This document shows positions 1 to 5,084 of a DNA stretch of 5,084 bases, piece by piece; within the stretch, counting starts at the first letter, position 1; every line of letters begins with the position of its first letter. The notes under the pieces were generated by a model, which was not told where the DNA came from, ran no database searches, and saw nothing but the letters and a program-made list of their open reading frames with translations. Source of the DNA: an uncultured Verrucomicrobiae bacterium. GTDB taxonomy: Bacteria; Verrucomicrobiota; Verrucomicrobiia; Verrucomicrobiales; DEV007. Where the stretch lies: positions 1 through 5,084 of the forward strand of contig CALDKL010000695.1 in assembly GCA_937898895.1 (NCBI GenBank), in the 5' to 3' direction. The translations under genes and the position numbers were made by a program.

Positions 1-6
1 GTCCCC

Positions 7-1260
7 ATGATCCGATTTCTGCTTTTATCCGCGCTCCTCATGTCCGCGGCACAAGCCGAAGAACGGTTCGCCGAACGCGTGCGGACCGTCACCGGCATGC
101 CTGGGCTGGTTGCTTTTTGGGATTTTGTGGAACGGGAATCCGGCGACACAGGGCGTTTCGTGGCCCATGTTCCCGAGGGATCGGAAAACCGATATCCCCT
201 GGATGCGGGCAACTACGTGAAGGAATACTGGGGGCAGGGTCGCGATGCCACCTATGACGATTTTCCCCTGATGGGGAGGGGACCGTTTGGCCAGGCCATC
301 CGGATTCGCCATGAGGAGGACATTGCCTTCCGCCCGTTGCTCTACGTGCCCCGAGAGCGTTTGCACGATACTCCTCTCGACATCAAGGGGGCGAACCAAT
401 CCCTCACCGTGGTTGTCTGGGCGATTCGACACGGCGGAGGCCATGCCCTCGCGGGCATCTGGCACGAGGGCACCGACTTGAAACAGGAAGCCGGGGACGG
501 GATTCGAAAGGTCCAACTGGGCCAGCGGCAATACGGACTTTTCGCCGGCAACAACATCAGCGGAACCGCCTGCGCCCATCTTTCGGAAAGCGGGGCGGGT
601 TCCTTTCTCAATCGCTTCGCCATGCAAAAGAGCAATTCAGTCGGGATCGCTCCAATCGTACCGGAGGACGCTCCCGATCATGTGATCGACGCTTCGTGGC
701 AGTGTTTTGCGATGACGTTCGATCATCGAACCGACCAGCTCATTGGCTGGCTCAATGGACATGCCGGTGACCGCTGGTTCGACGATCCCCTAAAGGATCC
801 GTCGCTCGCACACGTCCACAACGCGTGGAAGCAGGGCCACCTTCATCGATTGCCCGGTGTGCAGGAGGGAGAGCTGCCAGACTATCCCGAGGACCAGTTC
901 TACAATCCGCCCGAAGACACCCCTCTTTCCACCAAAACCATTTCCGAGACAGACACTGAGAAGGTGGAAGAGAAGGAGTTTCCCTATACTCGGGTGCGTT
1001 TCACCTCGCGCAGGGATGGGAACGGCAACTGGATGGTGGCGGATCGAGATCTCGTCAGCCTGCGCCTCAATCCGTGGTGGTATCCCCACGACATTTACGA
1101 ACCCACCCGGGAAAGTGGTGGCCCTTTTTCGATTGGTCGTGTCATCCACAGTGCCCGTACCAGCGGCTTCAGTGGCTGGATTGGCGGAGTGGCCGTGTTT
1201 CATCGTGCCCTGAGTGCGGAGGAACTGGCCATCCTGGCGGGATTCAAGGATCTGCCTTGA
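7..1260 (+). CDS. Exported LamG/concanavalin A-like domain protein
   Basis: A 417-residue protein. Residues 1-17 form a signal peptide (hydrophobic FLLLSALLMSA, likely cleavage after AQA-17), which supports the start at 7 and export. The mature protein opens with GLVAFWDF (33-40), the usual first strand of LamG_3-type jelly rolls, continues with strands around 131-150 and 231-252 (WQCFAMTFD, then LIGWLNG), and closes with FSIGRV and GWIGGVAVFHRALSAEE (374-406), the classic last strands of this fold. Such domains bind carbohydrates or other ligands; no glycosidase catalytic motif is visible, so the ligand is unknown. Residues about 285-330 are an acidic, proline-rich stretch that looks like a loop inserted between strands. 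Only 6 nt upstream are present, so the promoter and neighbour are out of view. GC is visibly lower than in the next genes (31 of 60 bases at 901-960). The fold is fairly sure; the function is not. Confidence 0.85.
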   Translation: MIRFLLLSALLMSAAQAEERFAERVRTVTGMPGLVAFWDFVERESGDTGRFVAHVPEGSENRYPLDAGNYVKEYWGQGRDATYDDFPLMGRGPFGQAIRIRHEEDIAFRPLLYVPRERLHDTPLDIKGANQSLTVVVWAIRHGGGHALAGIWHEGTDLKQEAGDGIRKVQLGQRQYGLFAGNNISGTACAHLSESGAGSFLNRFAMQKSNSVGIAPIVPEDAPDHVIDASWQCFAMTFDHRTDQLIGWLNGHAGDRWFDDPLKDPSLAHVHNAWKQGHLHRLPGVQEGELPDYPEDQFYNPPEDTPLSTKTISETDTEKVEEKEFPYTRVRFTSRRDGNGNWMVADRDLVSLRLNPWWYPHDIYEPTRESGGPFSIGRVIHSARTSGFSGWIGGVAVFHRALSAEELAILAGFKDLP

Positions 1261-1265
1261 ATCCC
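1239..1265 (+). terminator. 11-bp perfect hairpin spanning the LamG gene stop codon
   Basis: Bases 1239-1249 (GGGATTCAAGG) are perfectly complementary to 1255-1265 (CCTTGAATCCC), with a 5-nt loop, ATCTG. The TGA stop at 1258-1260 lies in the right arm. It sits at the 3' end of the gene, as a transcription terminator or RNA-stabilising hairpin would. No T-run follows directly; the nearest is five Ts at 1291-1295, about 25 nt later, so a textbook intrinsic terminator is not shown. The hairpin is certain as sequence; the role is inferred. Confidence 0.45.
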
Positions 1266-1406
1266 CTCTCATGAAACCGCGGATGTGGCATTTTTGAGAA
1301 TTCCGTCGAGTGCGTTTTCATCCATGTCTTTTCCCGGTCCAGGCGGGGAGAGGGAGCTGCGACGAGCAAGGGTGCAGTCACGCAAAAACGGGGTATGCTC
1401 ACGTCC
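1261..1406. other. Non-coding gap between the LamG gene and the redox operon
   Basis: About 146 nt with no supported gene. It holds the right arm of the hairpin, a T-run at 1291-1295, and then G-rich sequence up to the next start. The promoter for the downstream genes probably lies here. The best -35-like hexamer, TTGAGA at 1294-1299, has only a poor -10 match at 17 bp, and TATGCT at 1394-1399 has no -35 partner, so no promoter is called. Confidence 0.5.
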
Positions 1407-2027
1407 ATGAACCTCCGCCATGCCGTCTGGATTGCCGCCGTCCTGCCCTTCGGGTCGGTGGTTCCGGACGAAGCGGGGAAAGGGCCGGACCGTCCCCGCG
1501 TCTTCCGCACCTTCATGCCGGACTCCGGCCCTTCGGCCTTCGCGGTGGAGCTGGCGCCCTCGCTGGCGCTTTGCTACGATCCCTCGCGCGGCGGGGTATG
1601 CCAGGTCTGGAAAGGCGGCGTCGATCTCTCGCCGACGCTGCGGGCGAAGATCAACGCGCCGGCGGCGGTCGTGGGCGAGACGTTCTACAACACGGCGCTG
1701 GCCCATCCGCTGCGCCTCGGCGATCCGTCCGCCGAGCCGGAGCATCGTTTCAAAGGCTACCGCTACGAGGCGGGAGCAGTCGTCTTCGAGTTCACCCTGC
1801 GCGGCCATCGCGTGACCGAGACACTGCGGACAGTCGAGGCGGGCTGCGGTCTCATGCGCGAGTTCGCTTTTCCCGTCGGCGGAGGCCCTGCCTTCCTGCG
1901 CGTCGAGGAGCAGGTGACCGCCGAGGTCCGCGTCGAGGGCGGCGCGGAGATCGAGCCGGGCCTGTGGCGCTTTCCCGAGGGAGGGAGGGCGGCGGTCCGC
2001 ATCCTCCCAAAAACATCCGCGCCCTGA
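1407..2027 (+). CDS. Small accessory-domain protein paired with the cytochrome dehydrogenase
   Basis: A 206-residue protein from the ATG at 1407; an in-frame ATG at 1395 would add four residues. I prefer 1407 because MNLRHAVWIAAVLPFGSVV then reads as a short, weak signal peptide or anchor. The body resembles, from memory, a beta-rich domain of PVC-group proteins that also carry cytochrome c or sorbosone-dehydrogenase-like domains. Its features are an RTFMPDSGPSAFAVEL segment (34-49), CYDPSRGGVCQVWKGGVDL (56-74), and HRFKGYRYEAGAVVFEFTLRG (113-133) followed by HRVTETL (134-140). There is no CxxCH motif and no catalytic signature. The stop at 2025-2027 lies 2 nt before the next ATG, so translation is likely coupled and the two products probably work together in the periplasm. 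GC is very high (46 of 60 bases at 1921-1980). A 5' extension of the next gene's frame reads across this region but encodes arginine-rich, low-complexity sequence; this frame is the real one. Confidence 0.72.
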   Translation: MNLRHAVWIAAVLPFGSVVPDEAGKGPDRPRVFRTFMPDSGPSAFAVELAPSLALCYDPSRGGVCQVWKGGVDLSPTLRAKINAPAAVVGETFYNTALAHPLRLGDPSAEPEHRFKGYRYEAGAVVFEFTLRGHRVTETLRTVEAGCGLMREFAFPVGGGPAFLRVEEQVTAEVRVEGGAEIEPGLWRFPEGGRAAVRILPKTSAP

Positions 2028-2029
2028 CA

Positions 2030-3934
2030 ATGTCCCGTTTCCTTTCCATCCTCCTTGCGCTGTCTGCGGCTTCCCTGCGTGCCGACAACACCTACGAGAT
2101 CGAGGAAATCCCCTTGCCCGATGGGATGGTTCCGGAAATCTCCGCGGTCGCTTTCACCCCCGGAGGCAGCCTGGTGGTGGTGAACCGGCCCGGCGAAGTC
2201 TGGCTGACGCGCGATCCGGCGAAGGGACCGTGGCGGCGCTTCGCCTTCGGTCTGCACGAGCCGCTCGGGGTGCTGGCCCTGTCCGAAAACGAGATCTACG
2301 TGACCCAGCGGCCCGAGCTGACGCGGCTGCGCGACACCGACGACGACGGAAGCGCCGACCGCTACGAGACGGTCAACGACGACTGGTGCGTCACCGACAC
2401 CTGGCACGAGTTCACTTTCGGCCTGCGCCGCGACCGCGAGGGAAATTTTCTCTTGGCCACCGGTCTGCCGGACAAGGCCGGGGCGATCAGCGAGCGCTAC
2501 CCTCGCGAGCCACTCCGGTTTGACCCGGTCCACAAGGAGGCAAAACCCTCTCCGGGACGCTACGAGGGCTGGGTGCTGAAGGTCTCGCCGGGGGGCCGAC
2601 TCCTCCCCGTCGCGAGCGGATTCCGCGCCGCCGCTGGCATCGGGCTGAGTCCCGACGGGGAGATCTTCGCCACCGACCAGCAGGGCGACTACATCGCCAC
2701 GAGCACCCTCGTCCATGTACGGCCCGGTCGTTTCTACGGGCATCCGGCTTCGCTGAAGTGGAGGGACGACTACGTCGGCCCCGTCGATCTCGAGACCCTC
2801 GCGGCGATGCGCTCGCCCGAGGCCGTGGCCCTGCCCCATGGAGCCCTCGGCGGCAGTCCGGGCGAGCCGGTCTGGGACACCACGGGAGGGAAGTTCGGCC
2901 CTTTCACCGGACAGGTCTTCATCGGGGATTTCACCAAACTCATCAGCCGCGTCTTCCTCGAAAAGGTCGCGGGCGAGTTTCAGGGCGCGGCCTTCCCCTT
3001 TATTCGCGACGCGGTCGGGCTGGAGGCGATCCAGGCGAACAACGCCGGGAACAATCTGACCATCCCGGCGGGCAAGGACGGGTTGAAGTATTTCCGCGAT
3101 GTGCCACCGCGATCCGGCACTCCTCTGCGACCCGGCAACATGCGCATGGCCTTCGCGCCCGACGGCAGCCTCTATGTTGGCCAGACCACGCGCGGCTGGG
3201 GCAGGGGCGACGGCCTCCAGCGCATCGTGTGGAGCGGCAGGACGCCGGTGGAAATCGAAACGATACGGCTCACGAACGATGGATTCCGCCTCACCTTCAC
3301 CACCGCGATGGACCCCGCCCGACTCGCCGCCGCGAAAACTTGGCGGGTGGGCCGCTTCCGCTATCTCTACCTGCCCTCCGGCAGCCCGCGAACGGACGAG
3401 AGTCCCGTGGAAATCCTCGACCTCCGGATCGACAAAGCGGGTCGTGCCGTCGAACTCGTCCTCGCCGATCTCGAACCCGGTTACCTCTACGAGATTGAGC
3501 CCGAGGGACTGGTCTCGACCGATGGCCACCCGGTGGAGAATCCGCTCGCCTTCTACACCCTGAACCGCCTCCTCGACGGCCGCGCCTTCACCGGACCTCT
3601 CTCGGCCCCGCTCCGTCCCGTCGAGGAAAAGCGCGACGACACGCCGGATCCCGAGTCGGGTCGGCAGATCTACGCGACCTTCTGCGCCACCTGCCACCAG
3701 CCCGACGGCAGCGGCGGCGGTCTGCCCGGCGCACCCCAGCTCGCGGCGGCGAACTTCCGCCAGCGCGGTCCCGACGGACCTCTCGCGAAACCGAACGAGG
3801 CTCTGCTCAGGATCATCACCGAGGGCGCCGAAGGAAAGCCCATGCCGCCCTTCGGAGGTGTGCTCAAGCCGGGGCAGATCCGCGACGTGCTCGCCTATCT
3901 GCGGACGGCCTTCGGAGAGGCCAATGTGCCGTAA
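2030..3934 (+). CDS. Exported sorbosone-dehydrogenase-like beta-propeller with C-terminal cytochrome c
   Basis: A 634-residue protein starting at ATG 2030. The frame is open further upstream to 1310, but residues 1-18 (MSRFLSILLALSAASLRA) form a clean signal peptide, fixing the start. Residues about 20-400 are a beta-propeller of the PVC dehydrogenase/sorbosone type: GEVWLTRD, FGLHEPLGVLAL, YVTQRPELTRLRDTDDDGSAD (90-110, with a calcium-loop-like Asp cluster), TDQQGDYIATSTLVHV and GRFYGHPASL (233-242). Residues about 411-491 form an Ig-like domain (LTNDGFRLTFTTAMDP). Residues about 540-630 are a class I cytochrome c: C552-A-T-C555-H556 binds haem, and M605 in KPMPPFGG is the likely distal ligand. 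Known relatives are predicted to oxidise sugars or alcohols in the periplasm and pass electrons to the haem; substrate and cofactor are not shown here. It follows the accessory gene by 2 nt and precedes the aldolase by 31 nt, consistent with an operon. No Shine-Dalgarno is visible. Confidence 0.9.
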   Translation: MSRFLSILLALSAASLRADNTYEIEEIPLPDGMVPEISAVAFTPGGSLVVVNRPGEVWLTRDPAKGPWRRFAFGLHEPLGVLALSENEIYVTQRPELTRLRDTDDDGSADRYETVNDDWCVTDTWHEFTFGLRRDREGNFLLATGLPDKAGAISERYPREPLRFDPVHKEAKPSPGRYEGWVLKVSPGGRLLPVASGFRAAAGIGLSPDGEIFATDQQGDYIATSTLVHVRPGRFYGHPASLKWRDDYVGPVDLETLAAMRSPEAVALPHGALGGSPGEPVWDTTGGKFGPFTGQVFIGDFTKLISRVFLEKVAGEFQGAAFPFIRDAVGLEAIQANNAGNNLTIPAGKDGLKYFRDVPPRSGTPLRPGNMRMAFAPDGSLYVGQTTRGWGRGDGLQRIVWSGRTPVEIETIRLTNDGFRLTFTTAMDPARLAAAKTWRVGRFRYLYLPSGSPRTDESPVEILDLRIDKAGRAVELVLADLEPGYLYEIEPEGLVSTDGHPVENPLAFYTLNRLLDGRAFTGPLSAPLRPVEEKRDDTPDPESGRQIYATFCATCHQPDGSGGGLPGAPQLAAANFRQRGPDGPLAKPNEALLRIITEGAEGKPMPPFGGVLKPGQIRDVLAYLRTAFGEANVP

Positions 3935-3965
3935 ACTCAATCTGTGCCAGCTTTTGAAATCCACC

Positions 3966-4913
3966 ATGGCCATGACAACTCGCCTTTTCCGACTCGCCCT
4001 CCTTTCTCTCGCCGCGGCCCTGCCGTGCGCGTCCACCCAAGCCGAGGACGCCCCGGCTCCCCGGATCAACCGCTTCGTCGAACGGATGGAGTCCGGCCAG
4101 TCGGCCTTCGGCGTCTTCGCCTCGAACATCTCCCTGCGGGCCGGGGCCACGATGGCCGCGAGCGGGCTCGATTTCGTGATCATCGACATGGAGCACTCGC
4201 CCTACGACCCGACGCGGCTTGAAGCCTATCTCGTCGCCATGACGAGCAAAGCCGATGTCCTCAAGCACGGCTTGCAGATGCGTACCGCCCCCTTCGTGCG
4301 CGTGCCTGCGGCTGGACGCGAGCAGCTCCAGTTTGTCATCAAGCAGGTCCTCGACCTCGGTCCCGTAGGCATCGTCGTGCCCCATGTCGACACGCCCGAG
4401 GACGCCCTCGCCATGGTGCGGGCCTGCCGCTTTCCGCAGTTGAAGGACGCGCCCGACCACGAGCCAAAGGGCTTGCGCGGCGTCGGCTACGGATGGGCGG
4501 CCCGGCAATGGGGGCTCTCCGGAGACGAATACGCCAGGCGTGCCGATCTCTGGCCGCTCGATCCCAAGGGCGAGCTGGTGCTGTGGGTCATGGTCGAGAG
4601 CGCCTCGGCCGTCGAACACATCCACGCCATTGCCGCGACGCCCGGTATCGGGGGGCTCTTTGTCGGCCCCTCTGATCTTGCCTTCTCCCTCGGCGTGCCC
4701 TTGGGCGATCCCGCTGTCGAGGCGGCCATCGGAAAAGTGATCGTCGCCGCCCAGGAGGCAGGCGTTCCTCTCGGCACTCTCTGCGGCGGGGACGAGGTGG
4801 AACGACGTCTCGCCCAAGGTTTCACTTTTCTCGCCGTCGGAGGCGACGGCAGTCTCTCCGGCCCGACGCAGGAGGCGGTAAAGAAAGGTCGGGCCTTCCA
4901 GAAAACGAAGTGA
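3966..4913 (+). CDS. Exported HpcH/HpaI-family aldolase
   Basis: A 315-residue protein. The start at 3966 is chosen because residues 1-26 then form a signal peptide (LFRLALLSLAAALP, cleavage after STQA-26). ATG 3972 is a near-equal choice, and ATG 3924 would overlap the previous gene by 11 nt. The rest aligns well with class II pyruvate-type aldolases such as E. coli HpaI and with the citrate-lyase beta fold: GLDFVIIDMEHSPYD (catalytic H77), FVRVPA (R112, substrate carboxylate), GIVVPHVDTPEDAL, LRGVG, VMVES (metal ligand E211), LFVGPSDLAFSLG (metal ligand D237) and FLAVGGD. The active site therefore looks intact. Compared with HpaI there are extra residues at about 158-168 and 192-203, as in an environmental subfamily I recall. 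The family cleaves or forms 4-hydroxy-2-oxo acids using Mg or Mn, normally in the cytosol, so the export signal is the oddity. CE119 below family level the substrate is unknown. Confidence 0.88.
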   Translation: MAMTTRLFRLALLSLAAALPCASTQAEDAPAPRINRFVERMESGQSAFGVFASNISLRAGATMAASGLDFVIIDMEHSPYDPTRLEAYLVAMTSKADVLKHGLQMRTAPFVRVPAAGREQLQFVIKQVLDLGPVGIVVPHVDTPEDALAMVRACRFPQLKDAPDHEPKGLRGVGYGWAARQWGLSGDEYARRADLWPLDPKGELVLWVMVESASAVEHIHAIAATPGIGGLFVGPSDLAFSLGVPLGDPAVEAAIGKVIVAAQEAGVPLGTLCGGDEVERRLAQGFTFLAVGGDGSLSGPTQEAVKKGRAFQKTK

Positions 4914-4920
4914 GACGAAG

Positions 4921-4928
4921 CCGATTCC
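4921..4928 (-). repeat. Inverted copy of the GGAATCGG repeat core
   Basis: CCGATTCC here is the exact reverse complement of GGAATCGG, which begins at 4968, 4981 (with one base from the next unit) and 4988. The pairing with 4968-4975 would make an 8-bp stem around a 39-nt loop. An inverted copy facing direct copies is a layout common in REP-type intergenic elements. Eight bases alone could be chance, so confidence is modest. Confidence 0.4.
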
Positions 4929-4967
4929 CCCGCTTTTCTTCACGGTGTGACCTACACCCCTCTACTC

Positions 4968-5002
4968 GGAATCGGGGTCAGGAATCGGGAATCGGGGTCA
5001 GG
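4968..5002 (+). repeat. Direct repeats GGAATCGGGGTCAGG upstream of the transposase
   Basis: Two identical 15-bp copies, GGAATCGGGGTCAGG, lie at 4968-4982 and 4988-5002, 20 nt apart. A shortened copy, GGAATCGGG, lies at 4981-4989 and overlaps both. The downstream sequence (GGGTACAACGTACAATCTTG, from 5001) continues the array. From memory, AATCGGGGTCAGGGTACA-like sequences are frequent next to REP-associated transposase genes in verrucomicrobial and other environmental genomes, where they are thought to be the repeats the enzyme recognises. The repeats are certain; the role rests on context. Confidence 0.8.
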
Positions 5003-5051
5003 GTACAACGTACAATCTTGAAAACCGACCCTTGCCACCCGTCAATATCTC

Positions 5052-5084
5052 ATGTCTCGACAGGTCCGCATTGAATACGAGGGA
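5052..5084 (+). CDS. REP-associated tyrosine transposase (RAYT), N-terminus only
   Basis: The ATG at 5052 opens a frame that stays open to the window edge and reads MSRQVRIEYEG (11 residues). This matches the typical beginning of RAYT proteins of the Y1_Tnp (IS200/IS605-like HuH) family, which usually start M-x-R-x-x-R-I/V-E-Y/F-x-G and run on into a YHV-x-x-RG segment. The catalytic HuH and Tyr motifs would lie beyond the window and cannot be checked. These enzymes bind and nick single-stranded REP hairpins and are thought to spread them. The repeats just upstream support the call. No Shine-Dalgarno precedes the start. Eleven residues are little evidence, so this rests on the motif and the context together. 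Confidence 0.68.
   Translation, partial: MSRQVRIEYEG

Larger units (their letters stand above)
4914..5051. other. Repeat-bearing intergenic region before the RAYT start
   Basis: About 138 nt with no supported gene. It holds an inverted CCGATTCC copy near its left end, a weak 5-bp hairpin (GGTGT at 4944-4948 with ACACC at 4954-4958), the GGAATCGGGGTCAGG repeats, and a 7-bp tandem near-repeat, GTACAAC/GTACAAT, at 5003-5016. A short T-rich stretch at 4933-4939 follows the aldolase gene, but no strong stem precedes it, so no terminator is called. Confidence 0.6.

Noticed and set aside
1294..1399. Promoter candidates TTGAGA (1294-1299) and TATGCT (1394-1399)
   Set aside because: Neither has an acceptable partner hexamer at 16-18 bp, and the second one overlaps the possible start at 1395.
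1310..2029. A 240-residue in-frame extension upstream of the propeller gene
   Set aside because: The extension is rich in Arg, Gly and Ser without recognisable motifs, overlaps the better-supported accessory gene in another frame, and would bury the clear signal peptide at 2030.
3966..4046. Lipoprotein signal at Cys21 of the aldolase
   Set aside because: The residues before the Cys are Ala-Leu-Pro, which do not fit a lipobox; the STQA cleavage site a few residues later fits an ordinary signal peptide better.
1763..4189. An 808-residue open frame on the minus strand
   Set aside because: It lies antisense to the accessory, propeller and aldolase genes. Its translation shows no domain, and it is explained by high-GC codon bias on the coding strand.
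4900..4940. Intrinsic terminator after the aldolase gene
   Set aside because: GAAAACG near 4901 and CGCTTTTC near 4931 pair only with a bulge, and the T-rich stretch is within the arm rather than after it.
3864..4943. A 359-residue open frame on the minus strand
   Set aside because: Antisense shadow of the aldolase gene; its sequence has no recognisable family, while the + strand reading has all the aldolase motifs.

Overview
The window looks like a piece of a moderately high-GC genome from the PVC superphylum, most likely Verrucomicrobiota or a related uncultured lineage. Three things suggest this. Most products carry export signals. One gene encodes the sorbosone-dehydrogenase-like propeller joined to a cytochrome c domain that is greatly expanded in Verrucomicrobiota and Planctomycetota. 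None of the start codons with enough upstream sequence has a clear Shine-Dalgarno sequence. The taxon is inferred from protein style; there is no rRNA or marker gene here.

Layout, all on the + strand. (1) 7-1260: exported LamG/concanavalin A-like protein, ending in an 11-bp perfect hairpin that spans its stop codon. (2) 1261-1406: non-coding gap. (3) 1407-2027: small protein resembling an accessory domain seen in PVC cytochrome c/dehydrogenase proteins. (4) 2030-3934: exported beta-propeller protein with a C-terminal cytochrome c domain, starting 2 nt after the previous stop. (5) 3966-4913: HpcH/HpaI-family aldolase that carries an export signal and keeps all its catalytic residues. (6) 4914-5051: non-coding region with GGAATCGGGGTCAGG-type repeats. 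(7) 5052 to the end: first 11 codons of what looks like a REP-associated tyrosine transposase (RAYT).

Genes 3-5 are tightly spaced and probably form one operon for periplasmic oxidation of a sugar-like or other hydroxylated compound. The propeller would oxidise the substrate, the cytochrome domain would pass electrons to the respiratory chain, and the aldolase may act on a 2-oxo-acid-like compound outside the cytoplasm. The substrate cannot be read from sequence. The LamG protein could bind a carbohydrate or another ligand, but the gap, the hairpin and its lower GC suggest a separate transcription unit. The repeat/RAYT unit marks the right edge of the cassette.

I see no CRISPR array, tRNA, rRNA or phage gene. 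No wholly new system is evident. The most unusual points are the exported aldolase in a redox operon, the accessory domain as a separate coupled gene, and the repeat array in front of the RAYT start.
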